64,000 nt of DNA, taken from positions 1-64,000 of the forward strand of contig PDHQ01000105.1 of the NCBI GenBank assembly GCA_003339415.1. Reading direction: 5' to 3'. This DNA comes from Ophiocordyceps camponoti-saundersi (nom. inval.) (Eukaryota; Ascomycota; Sordariomycetes; Hypocreales; Ophiocordycipitaceae). Below are positions 12,890 through 24,670 of the stretch, piece after piece. Numbering within the stretch: the stretch's first letter is position 1; each line of letters begins with the position of its first letter. The notes under the pieces are model-generated. The model was not told the origin of the DNA and searched no databases. It was given only the letters and a program-made list of their open reading frames with translations. Made by a program: the position numbers and the translations under genes.

Positions 12890-13252
12890 ATTTTCTCTAC
12901 TTTCTTAAGAATATTACTTATGCTTAATAAATCCGATTATATGCTTATTAAATATCTTAAGATAAGAGGTAAGAATCTAGCCTCTAGCGTTACCCCCCTA
13001 AAGAAGTTTATCGCTTATAATATAGCTGCTAATATCTCTAATCTTAATATTAAATTCTCCTCTATTTTCTTTCTTAGTTAGTAGTTAGCGTCTTTATTAA
13101 ATAGTTCTTATATTAAATTTTACGAGAAAATAGAAAAAAAAAAAAAATAATAACGCGAAATTTATACTTAATAGGTTTTTTTATTCTATACTATTACGTT
13201 ATTATTTACGTAGTTATATAATAGTATATACTTTTATTTTCCTTTATTCTTA

Positions 13253-13254
<2 letters not shown>

Positions 13255-13283
<29 letters not shown>
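13255..13283 (+). repeat. 29-base poly-T run
   Basis: An uninterrupted T homopolymer inside R8 copy 1, absent from the matching place in copy 2 (about 21,255). This is either slippage expansion or the poly-A tail of a minus-strand insertion of which nothing else remains. Confidence 0.85.
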
Positions 13284-13288
<5 letters not shown>

Positions 13289-14904
13289 TACCGTATTTTA
13301 TACTTATCTTACCTAGTCTATACTTATTATAACTAATATACCTACTAGGCTACCTAGGCTACCTTTACTTTAGGAACTAACTTACTTTTATATATATATA
13401 ATATTATATTATTAAAGGTATAATTAGTAAGGCCGCGGGCGTAAACTATTATAAACTGCCCCCCTCCCCTTTCCTTACCTCTTTTTAACTATTATTATCT
13501 TAAGGTCGAATTAAGTATAATTATTTTACTATTTTAAAGTATATATCCTTACTATTTTATATATATATATATATATATTATATAATATATAAATATCTCT
13601 ATAATATTAACTTCTAATAATAAGATTATAATATATCTTACCCTTAATCTTAATATATATCTATTATTTTAAAATATACTCCCCGTACCTTTAAATATAT
13701 ATATATATTTAGATTTTAAAGTTTAAAATATATATTATATTTATATATATATTATTAAGTAACTTTTTAGCACGCTCTTTTATATAGTAATATTATTTAT
13801 AAGAAATAAGCGCGTTAGATATCTTTATATATATTTCTTATTATAACTATTATAGCTACGTCTCCTTACCTTTCTCCTTAATTAAAACTAGAGACGCTTA
13901 CTTAAGCTTACTATAGCCTCCTATTATTATAACCTTATTATACTCTCTAATAACCCTTATAGTATTATTCTAGTTATTACTATATAATAATTATTTCTTT
14001 ATATTTCCCGCTTATATTTATACTTAGCGTATACTATTTATATTATATATAAGTAAACTTTTATTTTCCTTCTTTTTAATATCTTTTAGTTATCCTTATT
14101 TTTAACTAACTTTAGAAATACTAAGTTAACTATATACGTTTATATATATCTCTTAACGCTTATATTATATTTATAATAATTATAATAATCTTAACTTACT
14201 TTATATAATTTATAACCTTAAGTTTAATATTATTATTATCTTTATTTTAAGTAATTATAATTATATTTATAACCGAATCCGTAGCCGCTACTATAATTAT
14301 AATTATATAATACCGCGCTTCCTATAAATAAAATATATATATTATATACTTACCGAACTTAAATAAGAAATATTTTTTAAAAAAGCTAGAGTTTTTCTAG
14401 TAAATATTATATAAGCTTAATAATATTAGAGTATAGCTCGCTATTAAATATACTAATAAGCGTCCGCGCTATTATAGCACGCGCTTTATAATATCTTAGT
14501 ATAATATTATATTTAGAGACTTTACTTAGATATTATTACTAGGGAGCGCTACTAGGCGCTTCTCCTTATCCTTTATATTATATATTAATATCTCCTCTTA
14601 TCTAATATATATTATCGTTTTTACTTACTATAAGAGTAAATAGTTAAAAGAGTTTTTCTCTAATACCGAATATTTTTATTATTTTCTATTCTTAGTAAGC
14701 TTTATTAGGGGATATTATATAATAAAAAGTAAGTATAAAATTATTATACGAAATATAAGGACTTATTAGAAAATAAAAAAAAAATAATTATATAAAAAAA
14801 TTAAATTAATAAGGTTATTAATAAAGGTCGCCGCTATATATATCGTAGATAATATTATCGCTTACCTTAGTTATCGTTATTATTATTATCGCTCCTTGCC
14901 TTAC

Positions 14905-14990
14905 CTAAAAAGAAGAAGAAGAGGAGGGGAGGAGAGGAGAAGAAGGGAAGAAGAGAAAAGGGGAGGGTTTAGGAAAGAAGAGGGCTTTTT
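14905..14990 (+). repeat. Polypurine tract in R8 copy 1
   Basis: This is an A/G-only stretch of about 75 bases with GAAGAAGAGGAGGGG-type words. The counterpart in copy 2 is at about 22,808-22,895. Purine tracts contain no CpA or TpG and so survive this mutational process. Confidence 0.8.
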
Positions 14991-15309
14991 ATATCTTTTC
15001 TAGATAGCCTATTATATAACTTACTATTCTTTATAAGGAAGAGAGTATCGTTACTTTATTTATTTTTACCTCTTATAGCTTCCTACGCCTAGTTTTTTAT
15101 ATCTAACTTTTCGCCCTTATAATATAGTAAAAACTAATAATAGTTATATTTTTATAAAATATTATTAAAAGTAAAGTACTTTAGTATATAATTACTACTA
15201 CTAATATAATATATAGGTTTTAAAAAAGATATATACTTTTAGTATTTTACTAATATAAGTATATATTATATTTACTAATAGTAAAGGTAGGTTATTTAAC
15301 TTATATATA

Positions 15310-15314
15310 TTAGT
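15310..15314. other. Target-site duplication, left (TTAGT)
   Basis: TTAGT directly precedes the left LTR, and the same five bases directly follow the right LTR at 20,604-20,608. A 5-bp duplication is usual for Ty1/copia integration and fixes both element ends to the base. Confidence 0.9.
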
Positions 15315-15468
15315 TATTAAAGTATATAGTTTATTATTAACTAAGCTATATTATACTTTAGCTAAGTAGGCTCTTAGTGCCTCTTTTATACTAATTTAGT
15401 ATATTAATTATATAAGTTTAACTAAGCTCGAGCCCTAAGTAAGTCTAGCTTAAACTAAGCTTACGATA
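15315..15468 (-). repeat. copia 3' LTR (left)
   Basis: This 154-bp LTR differs from the right LTR by a modest number of changes, mostly A/G or C/T. It is the 3' LTR because the element reads leftwards and a purine-rich tract lies on the minus strand just inside it. It contains GCTCGAGCCCTAAGTAAG, which is also in the right LTR. Confidence 0.93.
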
Positions 15469-15482
15469 CCTCCCCTAAGGCT
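15469..15482 (-). other. Polypurine tract of copia element
   Basis: On the minus strand the bases next to the 3' LTR read AGCCTTAGGGGAGG. A purine run at exactly this place is the primer site for plus-strand DNA synthesis, and it sets the orientation of the element. Confidence 0.85.
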
Positions 15483-15854
15483 AGGCAGGCTTAAAAGACT
15501 ATCATAATATTATTTCTTAGTATTTAAGCTACTAAAGCCTCCCCTATTCCTTAGTATAGCTAGATTTAGCTAGCGTACGAACTACTAATACTTATTTAAC
15601 TATAGACCCTTCGTAAGGCCGTTTGCGATTATATTTACTATGCTAATCTGCTATAAATTAAAGAAGCCTATCTAATACTTTTAGATTATCTATTTATAGC
15701 GTAAACTAATATACTTAGTACGTGCCTTATTAAGCAGGTTAATTATAGTAAGCTAAGCGTTCTAACTATTTATATATATTAGAAAAGGCCTCTTTTATTT
15801 ATAGCTTATATTACGGATTATATTTATAAGCTAGATTATTATTAAGCTAGCGGG

Positions 15855-15992
15855 CGTTAGGGCTATTAATTCGGCCTTTATACTACTTATTATAACTAAA
15901 GTCTAACGCTTAGATCGCTACGTAATCGGCTTACTAGCGAGGAATACGACGAACCTAGCTATTAAGGCGCAAGTTGCTTAATTATCCGTAAA
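15855..15992 (-). pseudogene. copia RNase H domain remnant
   Basis: A minus-strand frame reads FTDN near 15,990, then FVVFLASKPIT, a stop where the family has W, RSKR, a stop where it has Q, TLVIIS-S, then KAELIALT. This fits the end of the copia RNase H domain, where a P-I-S-W-R-S-K-x-Q segment is followed by S-S-x-E-A-E-x-x-A-L. The E of the middle motif reads I-K-A-E here. TAG for W and TAG for Q are exactly the changes expected from G-to-A and C-to-T. This is the last domain of the polyprotein. Confidence 0.9.
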
Positions 15993-16299
15993 CGATATAT
16001 TAGAATTAACGCGGAGTTAAAGGTCCTTATTATATGCTATATTACTTAATATAATATTAAGAGAAGGCGTGCTACGTAGATAGCGGAATAGATACTTTAT
16101 CGTAGCTAAATAAGCGTAAGTTAAATAGGAATTTACCTCTGATAGTTTCTTTACGCTATACGTAATATCGGGCCTTATACTTAGAGCTAGCTAATTTAAG
16201 CTACTTATGCGTTTCTATTATATTATAGCCTCTATCGCTATTTTAGCCTTTTTTTAATTATATAAAATTATATACTTTATAGGCTATAGCGTCTTCGTT

Positions 16300-17400
16300 A
16301 GCTTTAAATTATTAGTATTAAATAGCTTAAGGATCTTATAAGTAAAGGAGGTCTAATATACTCGGATAGTATATACCTTACGATCGTAATTAAACTCTAA
16401 GCTTAGGAATTCCTAAAGCTTGCTAAGGTGCTTAATTTCGTATAAATTATTAAGAATTTCAGCCTTATTATTAATGTATACTTATATTAGTATAGTAAGG
16501 AGGATATCGTTTATATAAAGAATAAGGAGACTGCTATTATTATAATAATAAAGGTAAAGTTTAGAGTTAAGGGGTTCGAAATAGTAACTAGCTAGATTCT
16601 TAGCTATACGCTCGAACTACTATTATAATAATATATAATACCTATAAAAAGCCCTTTTTAAGTAGTAAACGTGGCCTAATTTATCCTTAAAGCTATAAAG
16701 CTATTTAATAAAGATATCTTTATTAAGTTTAGCGTTAATAAAAGTATTTACGATATTAAACTTAGCTTATTTAAAGTCTTATATAGCGATAAGCGTAAGG
16801 AAGATACGAATAGATAATTAATACGCTACCGTAATATAAAGGTTTTTAACTAGCTAATTTATAAGATTACGATCTCTGCGGATAACTTAGCGGGCTTTCG
16901 CTATTAGATCTGCGCCTTTAATAAGCTTCTCTATATATACCTAACGCTTAGGAAGGGTTTTTATATTATAAGGCTTCGGCACGAGCTTCTAAGCGCCTTT
17001 TTAATATAGTTTATTAAGTTTTTTATTTATCGCAGGCACTTATTATTTATTAAAGTTAGGGAGTTTTTTCGCAGTATAATAATTACTAAGGGTATAGCTT
17101 ATAAAGGTTTCTATAGCTAAGGCTAAGAGAATTATTATAAGCGCCTTACTAATATATTTATTTTTATTAGCGAAGGTAATATATAGCGTAGCTATCTTAA
17201 TAATACTTTTAGTAGCTAGATTAGCTTATATAAGCCTTTTTAATCTTCTTATAAGTTTAGTGCCTTAGATCTCCTTAGATAAATAGCGCTTATAGCGTTA
17301 TATATTAGTTAAGGTAAAAGAAAGTATTAATACCTCGCGTATATATTAAAAGGGTTATTTATCGGGTATTAGATTAGTTTATTAAAGCTATAAGGTATTA
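16300..17400 (-). pseudogene. copia reverse transcriptase region
   Basis: At 16,497-16,520 the minus strand reads LYINDILL, where copia elements have LYVDDI(I/L)L. The catalytic Y-V-D-D has become Y-I-N-D by two G-to-A changes. Just upstream the same frame reads FERIAKNLASYYFEPLNS and then YNNSSLLI, matching the spacing between the family's A-L-Y-G-L-x-Q segment and the catalytic box. The segment before FER has three consecutive stops. A wider coding region to about 17.4 kb is inferred from family layout, not read codon by codon. Confidence 0.9.
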
Positions 17401-17899
17401 GCTAATTTATTAGGATTATTATAATTATTATAATCGATCTAAAAGCTAGGAAAGCTTATAAATATAGGTAGTAATTATGCTTCTTTATTAGCTTTTTTAG
17501 CTTTTTTAATTAACGGGAGAAGGGTATTTTCTTCAGAAATCGGGCGCGGTGCCTCGTTGCCTTGATTAGGCGTAGCGTTTAGTAAGGGAAAGTATAAAAA
17601 GTCTCTCTTAGGCATTTTAAATCGCTTTTTTAATAGCCTTATAAATTCCTCTTTAACGTATAATAAATTTAATAATCCGGCTATAGTAGTTAGATATTTC
17701 TTTAGTTATTACTTATTATTTAGTATAGAAGAGGGCTATAAAATGCTAATACCGCTATTCTAGCTATAGGAACGTTATTCCTACCCCTTCTCTCTAAAGG
17801 GAAGAGAAATCGGCTTAAAATTAATAACTTTAACCTCTTTTTCTTTTAAATAAGCCCTAAATTCGACTAATAAGTTTTCTTTAATAGTAGGGGCCTTAG

Positions 17900-18900
17900 T
17901 ATAATTAATAAAGCGTATATCTTATGCCCGAATAACGGTCTCTTATTTAGGAAGCTATATCTTAAAGATATAGCTATATAGACCTTTAATACTAACGAGA
18001 TAACCCTTCTAAGCGCGGGGAGCTATCTTTTTTAATCTTATAATCTTTTCCTTTAGCTTTATTATATATACTATATAGCCCTAAGCGTGCAGCTAGCTAA
18101 TATTATATTTATAGGGCAGATTAAGTGCTTTTATAACCCTCTTAAAAGAGCTTTCTTTACCTTTTATAAGTAGCAAATTCTATATATATACAGCTATTAA
18201 TATATAATAGGGCTATAGCGTTATAAGAAGCTATATATATAGATAAATAGCTCTTACTATTATTAATAGAGTCCTGCTAGCCCTCTCTGCGAGACCGTTT
18301 TGCTAAGAGTTATATAAAGTCGAATAACGTAAAATAAAGCTATCTTAAAAAGCCTAGGCCTTAATCGCCTCGCTTTTAAACTTCTAGGTATTAATAAAAG
18401 CTATTATAGCTATAAGAATACCCCTAGATATAGTATTAACCTGCCTTTTCTAGCTATAAAGAAGATTATAAGCTTGCCCCTTTAAGGTAGCAGCTATCGT
18501 TTAGTAGAATCTCGTAAAGGCGTTAATTCCGTATAGGCTATAGCGGGCGCCGCTGCTACTAGGCGGATTATACTTAATAATATCCTAAAAAACGATATCG
18601 AGGAACCTTAAGGGCCTAGCTAGCAAATCCTTACTAATTATAATATCTACCTTAGCGAATTAATAAGCCTTATACGCGAAGCTTTTAGCGGTGCTTTTAT
18701 CGATTAAAATCCCTACTTTTTAACAAGCTAAGGTAACCTTCTCTTTGCTAGCGTGTGCGAGGCGCTTATATATAATAGTAAAATTAGCTTTTATGCCCTT
18801 TCTAAGCGATTTATAGGGTAAAGTAGTAAATACCTCGATTACGGTTTAATCGCCGCTCGTAGCGGCTATACTAATAACTCGAAGATAATTATTAAGGCTG
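17900..18900 (-). pseudogene. copia integrase region
   Basis: At 18,270-18,302 the minus strand reads QNGLAERASRT without a stop, which is the (Q)NGxAER motif carrying the catalytic glutamate of the copia integrase core. It lies 1.75 kb upstream of the reverse transcriptase box on the same strand. The two catalytic aspartates and the N-terminal zinc-binding HHCC were not located. The outer limits are estimates. Confidence 0.85.
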
Positions 18901-19399
18901 CAAATACGCTCTTTATTACCCCTCGTAATTAAGAAGTTCGTTTTTAAATCCGCGATAACTCCCTTTTCCTTTAAAACGCTCGTGCTTATTAAATTTACTT
19001 AAATATTAAGGTAATAAAAGACTTATAATAGAACTATTAAATTACCGTTAAGTAAGTTTATCTTAACCTTGCCCTCCTCTTAAGGCTAAAAATCTCCGCT
19101 ATTAGCGGCGCGGAAAGGGTTAATAATAGTATTCTCGTAAATCTTAATAAACTATTTTAAATTATTAAAAATATGCCCTTCGGCACCCGAATTATATACT
19201 ATATCGTTACGGCTAACGCCTTAGCTAGCAGCTATTAGTTTATACGTTTAACTAGCTTTCGTAATAGCTTTAGATGCCGCGATCTATTTCTGCTAATATA
19301 GTTAATTTTTAAGGGGTAGGCGTAGCTTAGGATAAAGCCTCTAATAGTTTTCTTCTATATAAGGCCTACTGCCCTTAGGCAGAAAATATTTATAATTAA

Positions 19400-20400
19400 G
19401 ATATCGACTTTTCCGACCTTTTTATATAAGAGAAGAGGCTCTGCTACTATAATTTCCGCGGCCTTTTCCTTTACCGCGGCCTTAGCTCTTACCTTAACCG
19501 TTTCCTCGCTTTTTATCCTCTTTTTTTATATCCTAATTTGCGGAAAAAGGTATCTTTCTTCTTCTTATTAATAAGTTTAGCGTAGCTTTAGAAAAACCTT
19601 AATATCTTTACCTTTATCGGTAGCTTACTATTAGCTATCTTATATATTATATCCTTAAAGCGATAAGGTATATAATATTTAATAACGTTAATCGCAGCTA
19701 CGATAAACTATACCTTATACGGATTTAAGATTATAACGCTAATCTAATTTTATAGATAATTAAGGCGCTTTACGAAGGCCCCGAATATCGTATAATTCTT
19801 TACTTTAATAGTATATAATTCCTTTATAATTAACGAAAAAGTGACTCTTAGGGTAGCGTTATATTTCTTTTTAATTACTAATAAAGTCTTATAGGCCGTG
19901 TAATTCGTATGCTAGCCTCTATTACAAATCCCGAAAATAACGGTATCTTCGTAATAGTATATTATAAGCTTTTAATAATAAACCTCCTTATCTTATTACT
20001 TCTCTATAGCTTTAATATCTATTTCCGCGGGTCTGCTACTATTAGATTAATTAATATAGAGAAGAAGGCGGAATTGCTTAATAGCTATCCGGATTAATAT
20101 CTCCTAATTAAGCTAGTTTTCTTAGCCCTTAAGCTTTATAATACTTATCGGGATATCCTGCAAATTAAGCTACTTAATTAAAGCTATCGTAAGCTTCTAA
20201 TATAGCCTAAATAAGCTCCTTTATACTTAAATAAGCAGTGTTTTTCTTAGTAAAGCTTGTTTTATAGTACTAAATGCCAGAACGAGTCTTCTATAAACTA
20301 GGGAGGGTATTATTCCTACCTAATTTAGCAGGGATAGTAATATAACGCTGTTTACTATAGCTTGCCGGACCCTTAATAAGGTCTTTATATAAGGAAATAT
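19400..20400 (-). pseudogene. copia gag and protease region (inferred)
   Basis: The position directly after the 5' LTR and before integrase is where gag and protease lie in copia elements. At 19,513-19,533 the minus strand reads G-Y-K-K-R-G-stop, preceded by F-F-R-K-L. This could be a mutated CCHC zinc knuckle, with tyrosine from histidine and stop or phenylalanine where cysteines were. The knuckle reading is weak; the region is assigned mainly by position. A 62-codon plus-strand frame at 19,909-20,097 is antisense to it and not a gene. Confidence 0.5.
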
Positions 20401-20438
20401 CGATTATTATCGTAAAAAACGCGTAATTTAGCATAATA

Positions 20439-20449
20439 GGCGTATAACT
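20439..20449 (-). other. Primer-binding-site-like sequence of copia
   Basis: Directly after the 5' LTR the minus strand reads AGTTATACGCC. Copia elements often prime from the anticodon half of initiator methionine tRNA, whose complement contains GGTTATGAGCC. The two agree once G-to-A change is allowed for, except at one position. Priming by that half-tRNA is inference. Confidence 0.55.
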
Positions 20450-20603
20450 TATTAAGGTATATAGTTTATTATTAACTAGGCTTTATTATACTTTAGCTAA
20501 GTAAGCTTTTAGTGCCCCTTTTATACTAATCTAGTATGCTAATTATATAAGTTTAACTAGGCTCGAGCCCTAAGTAAGTTTAGCTTAAACTAAGCTTACG
20601 ATA
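20450..20603 (-). repeat. copia 5' LTR (right)
   Basis: This is the direct copy of 15,315-15,468, also 154 bp. On the minus strand it starts TATCGTAAGC and ends CTTAATA. The two LTRs were identical at insertion. Their differences mix divergence with RIP and so cannot date the insertion simply. Confidence 0.93.
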
Positions 20604-20608
20604 TTAGT
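20604..20608. other. Target-site duplication, right (TTAGT)
   Basis: This is the second copy of TTAGT, immediately outside the right LTR. Confidence 0.9.
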
Positions 20609-20955
20609 TATATAAAAGTGCTACTTATATATTAGTCTTAGATAAGAGGCTTAGGGTTTCTTTAAACTTTATATAATTAACTAGCTTTGCTACTTATATA
20701 TAAGTTTCCTTTTTATTATACTTATTTATAGCTATATAAGGCTATCTTTCGTAGTTAGGTAATATAGCTATTTATCTTTTACTTATAGAAAGTATAGAGA
20801 ATATAACTTAACTTAGTTATATAAGGATAACTCTTATATTTTAGCTATAAATAGATAGCTTAGGCCTTTCTAGTTTTATATAATTAACTAAGCTTTGCTA
20901 CTTATAAGCTATATATAGGTCCTATATATTTTACTTAAGCTCTGCTATTAGAATT
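20609..20955. repeat. Spacer with a ~208-bp internal duplication
   Basis: The word ATATAATTAACTAGCTTTGC near 20,671 recurs as TATAATTAACTAAGCTTTGC near 20,879, each preceded by a TAGAT-AG-TTAGG-type word and followed by TACTTAT. This suggests a degenerate tandem repeat of about 208 bp next to the copia insertion. No gene is visible. Confidence 0.55.
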
Positions 20956-20959
20956 ATAG

Positions 20960-23190
20960 TAACTTAGAAATCGGTTTTCTGCCCTTTTTATAATATTACT
21001 TATCCTTAATAAATCTAATAGCGTGTGTGCTAAATATCTTAAGATAAAAGGTAAGAAACTAGCCTCTAATATAACCCCCCCCGAAGAAGTTTATTACTTA
21101 TAGTATAGCCGCTCAGGTCTCTAGTCCTAAGATTAAGTTCTTCTTTATTTTCTCCTTAGATAAGTAGTTAATATCTTAATTAAATAGTTTTTATAATTTA
21201 AATTATAAGAAAAAAAAGATAATAATAAATGCGAAATTCGTACTTAATATTTTTTTTATCTTACTTAGTTTACCCTTTTTACGCTTAATATACTTACTTA
21301 TACTACCCCTACCTTAAGGCCGTTAGGCCCTGACTTACTATTTTATATATATAACGTCCCGCTACGTAAGGTATAATTAGTACGGGCGCGGGCGTAAACT
21401 GCTATTACCTACCCCCCCCCCCTTTTCTAAATATTATTATCCTTAAGTTAAATTAAGTATAATTATCTTACTATTTTAAAACACTTAACCTTACTTTATT
21501 ATATATATATATATATATATAAATATATATATATAAGCGTCTCTATAATATTAACTTCTAATAATAAGATTGCTATATATATATCTTACCTTAAATTTAG
21601 ATTTATATCTATTACTTTAAAATATATATCTTATACTTATTTAAACCTTAAATATAAAATATATATTATATATATATTAAGTAATATTTTAGCACGTAGT
21701 TTTATATAATAATCTTATTTATAAAGATTAAGCGCGCCGGACTTTCTTTACGCTTAATTCTTATTATAACGGTTATAGCTACGTTCTTTTACTTATCCCC
21801 TTAACCGTAATTAAAAATACCTACTTAAGCTTACTAAGGCCTCTTATAGTTATAACCTTATTATACTTTATTATAACCCTTATAATAGTATTTTAATTAT
21901 TACTATATAATAATTATTTATTTATATTTCCCGCCTATATATATACTCCGCGTATATTATTTATATTAAATAAAAGTAAACTCTTATTTTTTTACTTTTT
22001 AGTATCTTTTCTTTATTCTTTTCCTTAACTAACCTTAAGAGTATTAAGTTTATTATATATATTTATATCTATCTTTTAACGCTTATATTATACCTAAGGT
22101 AGCTATAAGGATCCTAACCTACTTTATATAACTTATAATCCTAACTTTAATATTATTATTATTATTATTCTAAGTAGCTATAATTTTATCTATAACCGGA
22201 TCCGCGGCCGCGGCTACTATTATTATTATATAATACCGCACTACTTACGAACGAAAAATATATTTTACGCACGCGCTAAACTTAACTAAGAAGTATTTTT
22301 TAAAAAGGCTAAGGTTTTTCTAATAAGTATTATAAGGGCTTAACGATACCGGGGCGCGGCTCGCAGTTAAATATATAAGTAAGCGTCCTTAGCGTTATAT
22401 TATATATATTATAACTTCTTAATATAATACCGTAGTTAAAAACTTAACTTAGATATTAGCGCTAGGTAGCGCCGCTAAGCGTTTCTTTTTATTTTTTATA
22501 CTTTATATTAATATCTCCTCTCCTCCGCTTTACGCTATTATTTTTTACTTACCGTAAGTATAAATAGTTAAAAAAGTCCTTTTTCCTCGGTACCGAATAT
22601 TCTTATCTCTTTCTATTCTTACTAACTTTTTAAGAAAAATATCTATAAATAAAAGGTATAACGCTTTTTAAGCGATATATAGAGGATTATCCGAAAAAAA
22701 AAAAGATTATATAAAATAATTAAGTTAGTAAGGTTATTAATTAAAGTCGCCGCCGCGGCTATTATAGATATTATTATAACGTACTTCGGTTATTATTATT
22801 ATTATCGCCGCTACTTACTTTACTAAAAGAGAAAAGGAAGAGAAGGAGAGGCGAAGAGAAGAAGGGAAGAAGATAAGAGGGGAGGGTTTAGGAAAGGAGA
22901 AAGCCTTTTATATCTTTTCCGGCTAGGTCGTTATATAACTTACTATTCTTTACGAGGAAGAGAGTATTATTACTTTATTTATTTCTGCCTCTTATAGCTT
23001 CCTACGCCTAGTCTTTTATATCTAACTTTTCGCCCTTATAATATAGTAAAGATTAATAATAATTATATTTTTATAAAATATTATTAAAAGTAAAGTATTA
23101 TAGTATATACTAGCTATTACTAATAGATAAAATAAGTTTATAAAAGGGTATATACCGCTATATATTTTACTTATATAGGTATATTATATT
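20960..23190 (+). repeat. Repeat R8, copy 2
   Basis: This is the direct copy of 12,890-15,265. It carries an 11-C run at 21,412-21,422 where copy 1 has CCCCCCTCCCC. It retains CGCGGCCGCGG near 22,201, where copy 1 has CCGTAGCCGC, so copy 2 is locally less mutated. The decayed gene next to copy 1 on its left is not present beside copy 2. Confidence 0.8.
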
Positions 23191-23220
23191 ATAAGAATAT
23201 AAGTAAAAGTATATAAAAAT

Positions 23221-24660
23221 AATATAATATCTTAAGTCTTATTTAAAAATATAATTAAGACCTATATTCTTTTTTTAAAATAGTAAGTATAGAATATAAC
23301 GCCCTAATCCCCTTACTTAGATATATACTTATAATTATTTTATAATAACCGTTTCCTTTTTTAGTTTTTAGCCCTTATTAATAATACTAATACTTACTTT
23401 CTAAGTATATATAAGGGAGGCATTTTCCTATATATATATATATAATATACCCCCTAGCTTATAAGCTTATTTAGATATATTTAATAAGCTTAAAAATTAT
23501 TTTTAAAAATTATAAGAATAAATTATTTAAACTTTTAAGAGAAAAAAATATAGGAAAAGATTATAGGTACGTATCTTTTATACCTCTAAATTAGTTAAGC
23601 TAGATAAGTTATCTAGGGCGGGTATAGAAAGCTCCTCTCTCTTCCTTTCTCTCTTTTCTCTTTTTTTCCTCCTTTATCCTTATCTTTTTCTTCTCTTACG
23701 GTTATTTTTTTATTTTATATAGCTTTCTTTAGAGAAGACTATAGATTTTATAAGTAACTTAAGTTTTCCGTCCGCTTATAATTATAATATCTAAGGGAGG
23801 TATCGCCTCTTTAAGCTTCTAATTATAAACCTATTAATAATATTATTTATAATCGCACTAAGCGTAAATATAGGTATTCGCTTACGGATTTCTTATATTA
23901 TAAAATAATATATTTTTCCCTTATAAGATTTTAAGCGCTAGGTATTTTTAAAGCTTACTATTAATATTATTCTTAAGTTTAAGATTACTATATTAGCTAA
24001 GGACATTTACCTTAAGATTTTATATAATCTTAAATATTTTAAGGCGATTATTATTTAAAGTCGTGGCACGCGGAACTTACCGCCTTACTTTAAATACCGT
24101 TACTTATATACTAGGGCTTACTTTTTTTAGTATTACGCCTCTCTTCCTAATTTTTAATATAGCGCCTATGCTAGTTACGTCTAAGCTAAATAAGGACGAT
24201 ATTACTCTTTTTAGTATACCGCGTAAGCGGTTAGTTTAATAAGTTAACTAGCTATTACTATTTCTAATAATAATAATAATAATATTATTAAGGATAGAGA
24301 AGTAATTAAGTTAAAGGATACTTTAGAGGCTAAAAATAAGTAAGATAATCTTTTATTAAGTTTATATTTTAAATACGCCGTGCACTAGCTTACTAGCATA
24401 CCTTACCCTTATTACCTAACTCCTACTTAGTAAGCTTAGGTTATAATAAAGAAAACCTATTAGTTAAGAGGAGGTATCTAAACTTTTAGATAGTAGAAAC
24501 GTTTATAAATAGTAAATATAGAAGAATAACGCTTATATAAATATATTAAAAATAAAAGGAAAAAAAAAAGATAAACGTTTTTCTTAGCTAAAACTTTTAA
24601 GTATAACTTGGATTAGATAAAGTAAATTAAGCTTATAACTATTACGAGGATATAAGTTAA
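23221..24660 (+). repeat. R1 copy 2
   Basis: It starts ATATCTTAAGTCTTATTTAA and ends just before the identical start of copy 3, about 1,450 bp later, so copies 2 and 3 are head to tail. It contains the GGGAGGCATTTTC-(TA)n-CCCCC segment and a pyrimidine tract near 23,640. Pieces of the internal part, such as TATAAAATAATATA and CTTAAGATTTTATATAATCT, match copies 1 and 3 loosely. No protein family is readable. Confidence 0.7.
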
Positions 24661-24670
24661 GGTATCTAGA

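Larger units (their letters stand above)
12890..15265 (+). repeat. Repeat R8, copy 1
   Basis: It aligns over its whole length with 20,960-23,190 in direct orientation. Shared landmarks are ATTACTTATSCTTAATAAAT, AAGAAGTTTAT, GCGGGCGTAAACT followed by a C run, a TA microsatellite, TTAGCACG, CGGTTATAGCTACG-like words, TAATACCGC, a GAGGAAGAGAAG-type purine tract at about 14,915-14,985, and CTTCCTACGCCTAGT. Copy 1 has a 29-T tract at 13,255-13,283 that copy 2 lacks. No long protein frame is readable, so it may be a regulatory or untranslated part of an element. The strand given is arbitrary. Confidence 0.8.
15315..20603 (-). mobile_element. Ty1/copia LTR retrotransposon, RIP-inactivated
   Basis: Two 154-bp direct LTRs bound a 5.29-kb element read on the minus strand. 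Going down from the right LTR the order is primer-binding-site-like sequence, gag region, integrase motif (18.3 kb), reverse transcriptase motif (16.5 kb), RNase H motif (15.9 kb), polypurine tract, LTR. Integrase before reverse transcriptase is the copia order and excludes gypsy. Both LTRs begin TA and end TA, as TG...CA termini would after C-to-T and G-to-A change. Stops are scattered through all frames, so it is dead. It keeps many GCA and TGC words and readable motifs, so it is less mutated, and probably younger, than its surroundings. It lies between the two R8 copies. Confidence 0.95.

Noticed and set aside
19909..20097. A 62-codon plus-strand open frame starting with ATG
   Set aside because: It lies antisense to the gag region of the minus-strand copia element, has no match in the other frames or repeats, and is hydrophobic mainly because of AT-rich composition. 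It is open by chance in a less mutated stretch.
15315..20603. Ty3/gypsy assignment of the LTR element
   Set aside because: On the element's strand the integrase motif (18.3 kb) precedes reverse transcriptase (16.5 kb) and RNase H (15.9 kb). That is the copia order; gypsy has integrase last.
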